From: CAVRJC01 sp963721435
GTDB lineage: Bacteria; Actinomycetota; Acidimicrobiia; IMCC26256; DASPTH01
Reading direction: 5' to 3'
Assembly (NCBI GenBank): GCA_963721435.1
Contig: CAVRJC010000012.1
Coordinates: 1,116,001-1,180,000, forward strand
DNA length: 64,000 bases
The first letter of the stretch is position 1. Each line of letters begins with the position of its first letter. The notes below the pieces were generated by a model. The model made no database searches. It was not told the DNA's origin and saw only the letters and a program-made list of their open reading frames with translations. Made by a program: the position numbers and the translations under genes. Below, piece by piece: positions 50,828 to 60,528 of the stretch.

Positions 50828-51932
50828 GAGCTGGTTCCGATCGCTGAAGCAGGATCAATGCGCAGCACGCGCCGCAACGAGAATGCGCTGCCCGCAATCG
50901 CGGCAACCACGAGCGCGAGCGCGCTGGTGAGCAGGCGGCTGGGCAGGAGTTGGTAGGGAAGCGCTCCGGCCGGGATGAGCGCGTCGAACAACAGCGCGAG
51001 CCCGCCGCCGAGGACGGCCGCGATCGCGGCGACGACGACGGCTTGGAGCATCACGCCGCCGAACAGGGTTCGTGAACGTGCGCCGATGGCCTTCAGCACG
51101 CCGTAGAGGGCGGTGCGCTCGACGGTCAAGAGCGCGAAGAACAGCGCGATGACGACGACCGCGATCACGATCGTGACGCCGATGATCTGATTGAACACGC
51201 TGCGCTGCTGGCGCACGCCGCCGACCGAGTCGGCCGCGTCGGAGATGGATACGGTCTCGGTCGTGCCGTCAGTCGTGCGGTCGATCGCGCGGCGAGCTCA
51301 CCGGCGCTTCTGGTGCCGTCGACGACAAGCGCCTGGAACACGCCTGGTGCCACTGCCGCGTTCGGCTTGTTCGCGTTCTGGACCATGCGCCACGTCGCAG
51401 GGGAGGTCCAGATCGTCCCTGATCCCGAGTAGCTGACGTCATCCACCATGCCGACGACCTTCACGGGTGTGCGCGCCGGGCCGACGAGCAGCGTCTGGCC
51501 CTCGCGCACGCCGTCGCGCTCGAGGACGCGATCGGCGTACCCCTCCCCGGCGGCCGGTGCGCGCGGAACCCCGTCGGGTGGCAGCTGGTAGCCGACGACG
51601 GCGACATCGGCGAGGTCACGAGGTCCGTTCCCCGGCACGCGCGCGCCGGCCTGCAGCACGCCGAGCCCGCCCACCCGGGTGACGCCCGGGACCGCCGCCA
51701 CCACCGCGCGCGTCTCCGGCGTGATGCGACTCCGCAGGAACGACTTCTCCGCCGTCGCCGAGAAGACGATCACCTTGCCGGGCTGCGCTTCGATCGCGGC
51801 AGTGGAACGCGCGATCAGGCCGTCGAGGAGTCCGCCGAGCAGCATGAGCAGTGACGCGATCAGCGTGAGCAGCACGACGGCGATCACGAAGCGTCCCGGC
51901 CGGCGGCGCATCTCTCGCAGCGCGAGCTTCAC
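50824..51932 (-). CDS. FtsX-like ABC permease, with a frameshift near residue 215
   Basis: GTG 51932 overlaps the stop of the upstream permease as GTGA. The first frame gives KLALREMRRRPGRFVIAVVL, a large periplasmic part (GKVIVFSATAEKSFLRSRIT, TPVKVVGMVDDVSYSGSGTI) and QALVVDGTRSAGELAAR. At 51286-51292 (GCGCGATCG) one base is missing and the frame continues as IDRTTDGTTETVSISDAADS, then VFNQIIGVTIVIAVVVIALF, TALYGVLKAIGARSRTLFGG and a last helix to the ATGA overlap with the ATPase gene. The restored protein of about 369 residues has the four-helix FtsX topology. The break lies in CG-rich sequence, as do several others in this window. Confidence 0.8.
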
Positions 51933-53051
51933 ACCTGCACCCCGGCGCCGGTGGTTGCCTCGATCGGATCGATGGCGAGCACGCGCGCGCGCCGCGACCA
52001 ACGAGCTCGCGAGGCCGAGGACGAGCAGCACGACGGCCCAGAGCACAACTGCGGTCGACTCGAACCGGAGTGGGATCGAGCCGATCCGCTGGAACGCGAC
52101 GGGCGCGTACAAGGCGGTGCCCAGCGCGATGCCGAGCCCGAGGACGACGGTGACCTGCACCACGAGCGACTTCACGAGCCGCGAGCCGGGTGCGCCGATC
52201 GCCCGCAGCAGCGTGAGGGAGCTCGCCTTCTGGAACGTGATGATGAGGAAGAACAAGCCCGTGACGAGGGGCACGACGAGCCCGTACAGCAGGAAGATCA
52301 CGAGGAACGACGACTTCACCTGCGACACGCCGGGAGCCTTGGCCGCGGCGTCGGCGCGAGTGAGCGCCTCGACGTCGGGGCTCGCGGCGTTGACCCGGCG
52401 CACGAGTTGGTCGTCGCTGACACCCGGAGCCGGCGACAGCGCGAGCGCGTTCGGTTGCAGCTCGCGCGCGTCCGGGTTCGCGGAGCGCACCGCGCTCTCC
52501 CAAGTGGCGTACTGCGTGAAGATCGTCGGCGTCGCTTGGAGGTTCGAGTCCCGCGCCTGGCCGACGATCGTGATCTCGTATCCGCCGGGTTGCACCCGCA
52601 CGACGTCGCCGATGCCGAAGCCTCGATCGGAGTCGGTCTCGTTGGCGACGCCTTCACCGTCGCTCGTCGGCAATCGCCCGGCGACGATCTTCCGTGGAGA
52701 TCCGAGCCCGACCTTCTCGTACCCGATGACGGCCGCACCGGTGATGTCCCGGTTCGCGCGCACGCTCAATGTGCTCTGGCCGATCTCGCCGGCTCGCCCG
52801 ACGCCGGGCACCGCGAGCACCTTCTGCTCGAGCTCCGGAGTGATGGAGCTGCTCTGCAGGTTCCGGCGCCCGTCGGTCGAGAGCACGAGAACCGGTGCCG
52901 ACTGCTGCTCGATCGCTCCGACGAAGGACGTGAGCAGCCCGTTCTGCAGCGTCTGCTGGAAGAGGATCAGGAAGACGAGGAGCGCGATCGCCGCGACGAG
53001 GAGGCCGAAGCGGGCCGGCGCTCGCCGCATCTCCTTGAACGCGAGGAACAC
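51929..53051 (-). CDS. FtsX-like ABC permease, with a frameshift near its C-terminus
   Basis: GTG 53051 follows GGAGG by four bases. A first membrane helix (GLLVAAIALLVFLILFQQTL) and a periplasmic part (SDRGFGIGDVVRVQPGGYEI, TIVGQARDSNLQATPTIF) precede the FtsX core (FLVIFLLYGLVVPLVTGLFF, LIITFQKASSLTLLRAIGAP). In the run GCGGCGCGCGCGCGTGCTC (about 51982-51995) the frame breaks. The other frame reads RVLAIDPIEATTGAGVQV and stops at 51929, the usual short tail of these permeases. Without the break it would also fuse with the next permease in one frame. The intact protein is about 374 residues. Confidence 0.8.
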
Positions 53052-53118
53052 GCCACCTCCATGGGATCGGTGCTCAGCGTACGGATCGCACCGCTCGACG
53101 CGGGAAAGGTGCCGGTCT

Positions 53119-53783
53119 TCAGCTTCCCGGGGTCACGACGCCCGACTCGTAGGCGATCATCACGAGCTGCGCGCGGTCACGAGCGTAGAGCTTCGAGAGC
53201 AACCGGCTCACGTGGGTCTTGGCCGTGGCGTGTGAGATGAACAGCGTCTCCGCGATCTCCGCGTTCGACAGCCCGTTCGCCACTGCGATCAGGATCTCGG
53301 TCTCGCGATCCGTCAGGCTCTCGATGCCCGGTTGCGGCGCGCCGCCGCGGGTGTGGTGGCCCGCGCGAACTGCTCGATCATGCGGCGGGTCACGCTCGGC
53401 GCGAGCAGGGCATCACCCGCCGCGACGACCTTGACCGCGTTGAGGAGCTCGACCGGCAGGGTGTCCTTCAGCAGGAAGCCACTCGCACCGGCGCGCAGCG
53501 CCTCGAAGACGTACTCGTCGAGATCGAACGTCGTGAGGATGAGCACGCGCGTCGCGGTGGTCGCTTCCGCGCCGACGATCTGGCGTGTGGCCTCGAGCCC
53601 GTCCATGACCGGCATGCGGATGTCCATCAGCACGACGTCGGGACGCTCGCGCCCCACGAGCGCGACGGCCTCGGCACCGTCCGACGCCTCGCCGACCACT
53701 TCGATGTCGGGGTCGGAGCCGAGCAGGACGACGAACCCGCTGCGCACGAGGGCCTGGTCGTCGGCCACGCCGACGCGGATCAC
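53119..53783 (-). CDS. NarL/LuxR-type response regulator, with a frameshift between the domains
   Basis: GTG 53783 overlaps the kinase stop as GTGA. The receiver domain (about residues 1-120) is complete: GVADDQALVRSGFVVLLGSD (acidic pocket), DVVLMDIRMPVMDGLEATRQ (phosphorylated Asp), ILTTFDLDEYVFEAL, ASGFLLKDT (conserved Lys). In GCGGCGCGCCGCAACC (53334-53349) one base is missing. The frame then continues as PGIESLTDRETEILIAVANG and AEIAETLFISHATAKTHVSR, ending at 53119 with a full LuxR helix-turn-helix. The expected total is about 221 residues. It is a transcription factor likely controlling the adjacent ABC operons. Confidence 0.83.
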
Positions 53784-55036
53784 GCGCTGTCCTCATAGGG
53801 GAGCGATGCCGCGACGCGGAACCCGCCGCCGACGCGCGGTCCGGTCTCGAGCGTCCCGCCGTAGACCGCGACGCGTTCGCGCATGCCGACGAGGCCATGT
53901 CCGCCGCCGTTGGAGCGCCCGTTGACACCGCGACCGTCGTCGGTGATCTCCACGCGCACTTCGCCCGGCTCGTACCGCACGAGCACGGACGCACGCGCCG
54001 GACCGGCGTGCTTCAGCACGTTGGTCAACGCTTCCTGCACGATCCGATACGCAGTCAGGTCGACGCCGCGCGGGAGCTCCACCCGGGTGCCTTCGAAGGA
54101 GACGTCGACGGGCAGGCCGACGCCGTCGAGCTCACGCGTCAACCGGTCGAGCTCGTCGAGCCCGGGTGCCGGCGAGTAGTTCGCGGCGCCGTCTTCGCCT
54201 TCACGGAGGACGCCGAGCATGCGCCGGATCTCGGCGAGCGTGGAGCGGCTGACGTCGGAGATCGCCTGCAACGCGCGCTTCGCCTCCGCCGGGTCGGTGT
54301 CGATGACATGCTCACCCACGCCGGCTTGCACCGCGATCACACCCATCGAGTGGGCCACCACGTCGTGCAGCTCGCGCGCGATGCGGAGCCGCTCGTCGGC
54401 GACCGCGCGCCGCGACTCTTCTTCCTGCTCTCGTTCGACCGCGAGCGCGCGTTGCTCGAGCGCCTCGACGCGTTGACGTCGCGACTTGATGGTCACGCCG
54501 ATCATGAAGACCGCGGTGAAGAACGCAAGGTTGGCGGCGAGGTTGGCCGCAGTGAAGTTCGCCTCGGAGAAGAAGTAGAGCGCGACGAGCTCGGCGAACA
54601 CGACGGTGGCGCCGATGCCCGTCTGCACGCTGGTGCTGTTCGCGGCGAGGCTGCCGGCGGCGAGCATCACGAACAGGGGCGTGAGGCCCTCGTTGTAACC
54701 CCTCCCGCTGATGAGCACGACGGCGGTGGCGGTGACGACGAGCACGAGGAGCGGCGCCCGCCGTCGCACGAGGAACGGCAAGGTGGCCGCGAGGATGAGG
54801 ATGACGTTCAGCGCGTCGCGTGCCCGGAAATCCGCCTTTGCGATCGTGCCGCGTCCGGAGGTGCTGACGAACCCGAGGACGACGAGCACGGCGGTGAGGA
54901 CGGCATCGACGACGAAGGGGTTCAGGCCCCGGTACCAGGCACTGAGCCGCTGCCCCGCCGTCTGCTCCTTCACGAGATCACGGTACCGGTATCCCTCGTC
55001 GGTCGCATCGGTCCTGGGAGGTACTGACTCGTACAT
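53780..55036 (-). CDS. Sensor histidine kinase (HisKA_3 / NarX-like)
   Basis: A 418-residue membrane sensor. ATG 55036 is taken because upstream codons look non-coding. Residues about 40-185 hold about five membrane helices (FVVDAVLTAVLVVLGFVSTS, ANLAFFTAVFMIGVTI) with short loops, so signal sensing is probably within the membrane. A coiled helix (RRQRVEALEQRALAVEREQE) precedes the HisKA_3 box ERLRIARELHDVVAHSMGVI (phosphorylated His about residue 224). The ATP-binding domain has AYRIVQEALTNVLKHAGPAR, ITDDGRGVNGRSNGGGHGLV and GMRERVAVYGG. It is coupled to the response regulator (GTGA) and to the ABC genes downstream, a common pattern for peptide or envelope-stress sensors. Confidence 0.9.
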   Translation of the reverse strand: MYESVPPRTDATDEGYRYRDLVKEQTAGQRLSAWYRGLNPFVVDAVLTAVLVVLGFVSTSGRGTIAKADFRARDALNVILILAATLPFLVRRRAPLLVLVVTATAVVLISGRGYNEGLTPLFVMLAAGSLAANSTSVQTGIGATVVFAELVALYFFSEANFTAANLAANLAFFTAVFMIGVTIKSRRQRVEALEQRALAVEREQEEESRRAVADERLRIARELHDVVAHSMGVIAVQAGVGEHVIDTDPAEAKRALQAISDVSRSTLAEIRRMLGVLREGEDGAANYSPAPGLDELDRLTRELDGVGLPVDVSFEGTRVELPRGVDLTAYRIVQEALTNVLKHAGPARASVLVRYEPGEVRVEITDDGRGVNGRSNGGGHGLVGMRERVAVYGGTLETGPRVGGGFRVAASLPYEDSA

Positions 55037-55208
55037 CTCCAGACGTACTCGCGGCTCGTCGTGGCCTCCCGGGATCATCCGCACGGCTCCGAGTGAATGG
55101 TCCACCGGCCGACGCTTTCGCACCGTGATTCCCGCATTCTGCGAGGGAGCCCGAAGCCCGGGCATCACCCCGGTCCGCGGAGCGGGCCAAGAGCAAAGGA
55201 GCACGCAC

Positions 55209-55988
55209 ATGACTGCAACCCTGGACCGGGTGCCCGCTCCGCAGCCGAACGGCGCGGAAGCAGCGGCACCCGCCGCACGAGCCGTCGGCGCGGTGAAGGT
55301 GTACGGCCGCGGCGAGGCCGAGGTCCGTGCGCTCGACGGTGTGACCGTCGAGTTCGCGGCCGGCCAGTTCACCGCGATCATGGGCCCGTCGGGCTCGGGC
55401 AAGTCGACGCTCATGCACTGCCTGGCCGGTCTCGACTCCCTCAGCGAGGGCTCGGTGTCGATCGGCGACGTCGAGCTCTCGTCGCTCAACGACCGGAAGC
55501 TCACGCAGCTCCGGCGTGACCACGTCGGGTTCGTGTTCCAGTCGTTCAACCTCATCCCGACCCTCACCGCGGCGGAGAACATCACGCTCCCGAGCTCGCT
55601 CGCCGGGCGCAAGCCCGACCGCGAGTGGGTCGACCAGGTGGTGGCGACGGTCGGTCTCGGCAGCCGCCTCACGCACCGCCCGTCGGAGCTCTCCGGCGGG
55701 CAGCAGCAGCGCGTCGCGGTGGCGCGGGCGCTCGCGAGCAAGCCGGCGATCATCTTCGCCGACGAGCCCACGGGCAACCTCGACTCCCGCACCGGCGGCG
55801 AGATCCTCGCGTTCATGCGTCAGGCCGTGCGCGAGCTGGGTCAGACGATCGTGATGGTCACCCACGACCCCGTCGCCGCGTCGTACGCCGGCCGCGCGGT
55901 CTTCCTGGCCGACGGTCGCATCGTCGACGAGCTGCTCGACCCCACGTCCGATTCCGTCTTCGACTTCATGCGCACCCTGGGGGGCTGA
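55209..55988 (+). CDS. ABC exporter ATP-binding protein (MacB/LolD type), second copy
   Basis: A 259-residue ATPase in the opposite direction to the first exporter operon. ATG 55209 has AAGGAG eight bases upstream. Motifs: Walker A MGPSGSGKSTLMHCLAGLDS, Q-loop FVFQSFNLIPTLTAAENITL, signature LSGGQQQRVAVARALASKPA, Walker B IIFADEPTGNLDSRTGGEIL, H-loop VTHDPVAASYAGRAVFL. It has an N-terminal extension of about 30 residues rich in Ala/Pro. The large permease follows after 5 bases. It divergently shares a spacer of 172 bases with the sensor kinase, where a regulator site is likely. Confidence 0.92.
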   Translation: MTATLDRVPAPQPNGAEAAAPAARAVGAVKVYGRGEAEVRALDGVTVEFAAGQFTAIMGPSGSGKSTLMHCLAGLDSLSEGSVSIGDVELSSLNDRKLTQLRRDHVGFVFQSFNLIPTLTAAENITLPSSLAGRKPDREWVDQVVATVGLGSRLTHRPSELSGGQQQRVAVARALASKPAIIFADEPTGNLDSRTGGEILAFMRQAVRELGQTIVMVTHDPVAASYAGRAVFLADGRIVDELLDPTSDSVFDFMRTLGG

Positions 55989-55993
55989 ACATC

Positions 55994-58529
55994 ATGTTGC
56001 GTCTCACTCTGCAGACCGATCCGAGCCCGCAAGGCCCGGTTCATGCTCACCGCCGTCGCCGTCGTTCTCGGCGTGGCCTTCGTTGCGGGCACCTTCGTGC
56101 TCACCGACACCATCGGCAAGGCGTACGACGGCATGGCCGCCACGAAGTACGCAGGCACGGACGCGGTCGTGCGTTCGAGCAGCGGCGTCCACCGCGAGCT
56201 CGGCGGCACCGCGCACGGCACCATCGCCCAGACGGTCGTCGACCAGGTGCGTTCGGTCGACGGCGTCGCCAGTGCCGACGTCGCCGTCGAGGGCGTTGCC
56301 CGCCTCGTCGGTCGTAACGGCCGGCTCCTCGACGAGAGCGCCGAACAGGCGACGCCGATCGCGATGGCGTGGCAGGCGAGCCCGGACGTGAACCCGCTCC
56401 GGCTGGTCGCCGGTCGTGCGCCCCGCGCCGCGAACGAGATCGTCATCGACCGTGCGTCGGCCGAGGCCGGCAAGTTCGCGGTCGGCGATTCGGTCACCGT
56501 GCTCACCGCAGCCGGAACCGGTCAGTACGCCATCGCGGGGATCGCGACGTACGGCGATGCCGAGGACGCGGGCGGCGCGTCGGTGGTGGCCTTCACTCCG
56601 GAGACCGCCGCCGCGACCGTCGGTGACGTCGGCCGTATCGACGCGGTGCAGGTCGTCGCGGCACCGGGCATCTCGCAGTCCGAGCTCGCGTCACGGATCA
56701 CGAACGCGCTGCACGACCCGAGCATGCGCGTGCTCACGGGAACGGCAGTCATGGACGAGGCGATCGCCGACAGTCACGAGCAGATGGCGTTCCTGAACAC
56801 GTTCCTCATGATCTTCGCCGTCGTGGCCCTGGTCGTGGGCGGGTTCGTGATCTTCAACGCCTTCTCGATCACCGTGGCGCAACGCACCAAGGAGACCGCA
56901 ATGCTGCGGGCCATCGGGTCGACGCGTACCCAGGTGCTGCGCATGGTCGTGCTGGAGTCCGTCGTCGTCGGTGTCGTCGCCTCTGCCGTCGGCACCGTGC
57001 TGGGCATCGGGCTGGCCGCAGGGCTGCGGCAGCTGCTCGAGGGATTCGGCGCGGAGCTGCCGCAGGGCGCGCTCGTGATCTCGAGCCGCGCGATCGTCAT
57101 CTCGATGGTCGTGGGCATCGTCGTGACCGTGCTGGCCGCGTACGTGCCGGCACGCAAGGCGTCGAAGGTGACGCCCATCGCAGCACTGCGCGACGTGTCG
57201 GTCGACTCGTCCGGTACTTCAGTGAAGCGTGCGGTCATCGGCTCGATCGTGACTGCGTTCGGCATGGTCCTCCTCGTCGTCGGCGTCGGTGGCGGTGGTG
57301 GCGCGGCGGTTGGCCTGGGTGCACTCGCGCTGTTCGTCGGCGTCGTCGTGCTCGGCCCGATCGTCGCACCCCGCTTCACGCGGGTCGTCGGTGCGCCGGT
57401 GGCGGCGTTCCGTGGGATGACGGGTGTGCTCGCCCGCGACAACGCGTCGCGGAACCCCAAGCGCACCGCGGCGACTGCGTCGGCGCTGATGATCGGCGCG
57501 GCCCTCGTGGTCTTCATCTCGGTGTTCGCCGCATCGGCGAACGCTTCCATCGAGACGTCGGTCAACACGTCGGTGAAGAGCGACTGGATCATCGACACCG
57601 TGCAGCAGCAGGACGGCGTGAGCCCGAACGTCGCACGGGCGATCGATGCACTCCCGGAGACCGGTCCCGTCACCACCGTCCGGTACGCGCCGGTCGAGGT
57701 CGCGGGTGAGGCGTTGCAGCTGTCGTCGGTGGATCCGGCCGCGATCGGTCGACAGCTCGACGTCGACGTGAGTCGAGGATCGATTGCCGACCTCGGTGAT
57801 CACGGCGTCGGCGTCCGAGACACCGTGGCGAAGGCCGACGATCTGCACATCGGTGACGACGTGGCGATGACCTTCCCGGAGACGGGTGAGCAGCACTTCA
57901 CCGTCGCTGCCATCTACGCGGTGAAGGACCCGCTGGGCGACTATGTGGTCTCGCACGTCGCACTCGCGGCGAACGTGGCCCGTGTGACCGACAGCTACGT
58001 GCTCGTGACCAACGGCCCCGGCGTGTCGTCCGACACCGCTCGCGCGGCCATGACCAAGGCACTCGCTGACAACCCGGCGGCGCGCCTGAACACGGTCGAG
58101 GAGTTCACGCAGAGCATCAAGGCTCAGATCGACAAGATGCTGAACCTGATCTACGTGCTGCTGTTCCTCGCGGTGGTCATCGCGCTGTTCGGCATCGCCA
58201 ACACGCTGGCCCTGTCGGTGGTCGAGCGGCGCCGGGAGCTGGGGTTGCTGCGGGCGGTCGGCATGCAGCGCAGCCAGGTGCGTGCCGGTGTGCGCTGGGA
58301 AGCGGCGCTCATCGCGCTGCTCGGCGTCACCCTGGGCACCATGCTCGGCCTCGGATTCGGCTGGGTCACGATGCAGGTGATGGCGAGCCAGGGGCTCGGC
58401 CAGATGGCGGTCCCGGTGACCCGGCTCGCGGTCGTGGTGATCGTCGCGGCGCTCGCCGCAGTGGTCGCCGCGGCGCTGCCTGCTCGCCGGGCCGCTCGGC
58501 TCGACGTGCTGCAGGCCATCGCCGGCTGA
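55994..58529 (+). CDS. Large FtsX/MacB-type ABC permease (two permease modules), with an early frameshift
   Basis: ATG 55994 begins MLRLTLQ. The following sequence reads as the expected RPIRARKARFMLTAVAVVLG only in the next frame, so one extra C (about 56012) breaks the first seven residues from the rest. From ATG 56043 the remainder of 828 residues is one clean frame. It has a helix, a large extracellular domain (TDTIGKAYDGMAATKYAGTD to about residue 260), an FtsX module (TFLMIFAVVALVVGGFVIFN, TVAQRTKETAMLRAIGSTRT), a second helix, a second extracellular domain (SVNTSVKSDWIIDTVQQQDG), and a last FtsX module (ALFGIANTLALSVVERRREL, LRAVGMQRSQVRAGVRWEAA). With the ATPase at 55209 it forms an ABC-3 type exporter. 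The intended start is 55994 by position of the conserved N-terminus. Confidence 0.86.
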
Positions 58530-58551
58530 CGCCGGTCACGACCATGTTCGA

Positions 58552-58580
58552 GTGCGCCGGGGCCCAGCGCCCCGGCGCAC
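58552..58580 (+). terminator. Strong GC-rich hairpin after the large permease
   Basis: GTGCGCCGGGGC (58552-58563) pairs perfectly with GCCCCGGCGCAC (58569-58580) around a 5-base loop, followed by TTCGTTGTG. It lies 22 bases after the permease stop and is the most convincing intrinsic-type terminator in the window. Confidence 0.7.
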
Positions 58581-58639
58581 TTCGTTGTGCGACGTCGGAG
58601 CCGACGAAGCTGTCGTACCCCGCGGATAGAACATCTGGT

Positions 58640-59854
58640 ATGAGCACCGTGTCCGCTTCGGAGCGCTTTCAAGCTGTCGTGCGTCATGAGTTCACCGCCG
58701 ACGGCGCCGGCCACCTCCAGAACCTGGAGCTGCTGTGCGCCGCTCCCGCACCGGGTGTTGCCGCCGGTATCGCGGCTGTACTCGAGGTCGAGGTCGCAGG
58801 CGCGTGGGAGCGAGGGTGGCAGCCTGCGGATCTCGCGCGGTACATCGACCACAGCCTGGGAAAGATCGACTCCGCAGTGATCCGTCGCGTGATCGCGTCA
58901 CAGTCGGAGTCCTACGCGGCGCTCGGCGAGCGCGTCGCTCCGGAGTGGATGGCCCAGCTCGATCGCATCGACGCAGGTCCCGGTCGTGCTTCGCAGCCGG
59001 CCTCGCTCGCGCACGTCCGTGCGGCGTGGCGCGACGTCGTGCTCGCCGCGGTCCGGTTGATGCACTGGCTGCGCCTGCTGCCCAGGCTCCCGCGCCTGGT
59101 CGACCCGCCCACGGCGTGGCGCGCGGGCATGACGGTGTCGGATCAGTCGCTGCCGCGCGGGATCCTGCACAAGGTCCGTGCGCTGCTGGCCAAGGCAGAG
59201 TCCACCACCTTCGAAGCGGAGTCGGAGGCCTTCACCGCCAAGGCGCAGGAGCTCATGGCGCGCCATCGCATCGACCGCGCAGTCGTCGGCGCTTCGGGGC
59301 GCGATGCGGGTGAGACCCCGGTGGGCCGTCGCATCGGAATCGACAGCCCGTATTCGAACGCGAAGGCGGTGTTGCTGTTCAACGTCGCCACCGCGAACGG
59401 CTGCGACGCGGTGTGGTCACAAGCCCTCGGTTTCGCGACCGTGTTCGGGTACGCCGGCGAGCTCGACGCGGTCGAAGAGCTGTTCACGTCGCTGCTGCTC
59501 CAGGCCACGGCCGCCCTGCAACGGGAAGGATCGAAATACGACCATCGTGGCCAGAGCCGCACCGCGCAGTTCCGCCGGTCGTTCCTCGTGGCGTTCGCGT
59601 ACCGGATCGGGCTTCGGCTCCGCACCGCGGTCGACGAGACCGTCGAAGCCGCGACTGCAGAGACCGGCACCGCGCTCGTCCCGATCCTCGCCGCGCGCAC
59701 CGAACGAGCGGTTGCAGCCCGACGCGAGGCCTTCCCGCGCACGCGCGGCCTCTCGACGCGTGCGTCCGACGGCGAAGGCTGGGCCGCGGGCACCGCGTTC
59801 GGTGATCGCGCCGACCTGTCGATGGCTCCGAAGCTCACGGAGCGGGTCGCGTGA
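58640..59854 (+). CDS. DUF2786-domain protein
   Basis: A 404-residue protein starting at ATG 58640. The DUF2786 signature lies around residue 175-220: GILHKVRALLAKAESTTFEA then AFTAKAQELMARHRIDRAVV. The N-terminal half has a helical AAGIAAVLEVEVAGAWERGW stretch; the C-terminal half has YSNAKAVLLFNVATANGCDA, YAGELDAVEELFTSLLLQAT and RRSFLVAFAYRIGLRLRTAV. DUF2786 proteins often have a metal-binding/peptidase-like C-terminal region, but I see no clear HExxH motif. Function unknown; cytoplasmic. It is convergent with the reductase gene. Confidence 0.8.
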   Translation: MSTVSASERFQAVVRHEFTADGAGHLQNLELLCAAPAPGVAAGIAAVLEVEVAGAWERGWQPADLARYIDHSLGKIDSAVIRRVIASQSESYAALGERVAPEWMAQLDRIDAGPGRASQPASLAHVRAAWRDVVLAAVRLMHWLRLLPRLPRLVDPPTAWRAGMTVSDQSLPRGILHKVRALLAKAESTTFEAESEAFTAKAQELMARHRIDRAVVGASGRDAGETPVGRRIGIDSPYSNAKAVLLFNVATANGCDAVWSQALGFATVFGYAGELDAVEELFTSLLLQATAALQREGSKYDHRGQSRTAQFRRSFLVAFAYRIGLRLRTAVDETVEAATAETGTALVPILAARTERAVAARREAFPRTRGLSTRASDGEGWAAGTAFGDRADLSMAPKLTERVA

Positions 59855-59855
59855 G

Positions 59856-60527
59856 TCAGGTGCGCACGTAGCGGAGGAAGAGGTAGCCGGCGTCGTCGCA
59901 GAAGCCGTGATGCAGCTGCCATGGCGTCGCGTCGGCGGCGGGGCCGTGCGCGAGGCGTGCCGACTCACCGGAGATCGCCATCGGCGCGACGGTGTGGAAG
60001 AACTCGTCGACCAGGCCGAGTGCGAGCATCTCGCCCGCGATGCGTGGTCCGCCCTCGAGCACGATCACGTGGCCGTCGAGGTGTGCGACGAGCGCGCGGA
60101 GATCGACGAGCCCTCCGGTTCCGAACCGAAGCTCGGTCACACCAGGCGGCGCCGGTGCTGCGTCCTCGGGAAGCACCAGCGTGCCGCGGCCCGATGCGAA
60201 GAGCTCGGGGTTGCCCGAGACGTCCGGCCCGGTCGCGATCACCAGCACTTGGAGGTCGTCATTGTCGGGCGCCTGGTAGTGCTCCGCCACCACGGTCGCC
60301 ATCCCCACGAGCACCGCGTCGGCGCGTTCGCGCAATGCGGCGAACACCGCGTGATCGTCGCGGTTGCCGAGACCGCCCGACACGCCCGCGATCGCCGTGC
60401 CGCCATCCGACGACGAGATCATGTTGAGGCGCACGAGTGCGCGGTCGTGCGGTCGGGACGCGGGCAACGCGACATGCGCCGCGATGACGTCGTCGTCCGA
60501 CGGCCCCGGCGGCATGAGGACACGCAT
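59856..60527 (-). CDS. RibD C-terminal / pyrimidine-reductase-family protein
   Basis: A 223-residue reductase-like protein. ATG 60527 lies one base after the stop of the Coq4-like gene, so translational coupling is likely. Key blocks: ALVRLNMISSSDGGTAIAGV, GGLGNRDDHAVFAALRERAD, VLVGMATVVAEHYQAP (nucleotide contact), DGHVIVLEGGPRIAGEMLAL, EFFHTVAPMAISG. The pattern matches the RibD_C family of NADPH reductases that includes the riboflavin pyrimidine reductase, here as a stand-alone protein. It is close to the Coq4-like and lipid-activation genes, and the pathway is unknown. Confidence 0.8.
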   Translation of the reverse strand: MRVLMPPGPSDDDVIAAHVALPASRPHDRALVRLNMISSSDGGTAIAGVSGGLGNRDDHAVFAALRERADAVLVGMATVVAEHYQAPDNDDLQVLVIATGPDVSGNPELFASGRGTLVLPEDAAPAPPGVTELRFGTGGLVDLRALVAHLDGHVIVLEGGPRIAGEMLALGLVDEFFHTVAPMAISGESARLAHGPAADATPWQLHHGFCDDAGYLFLRYVRT

Positions 60528-60528
60528 G

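Noticed and set aside
51679..53240. Two long plus-strand frames opposite the permease genes
   Set aside because: They are antisense shadows of FtsX-type permeases, whose motifs and coupled starts are clear on the minus strand.
53780..55816. N-terminal extension of the sensor kinase frame upstream of 55036
   Set aside because: The extra 260 residues are the antisense shadow of the divergent ATP-binding gene and have no kinase or membrane features.
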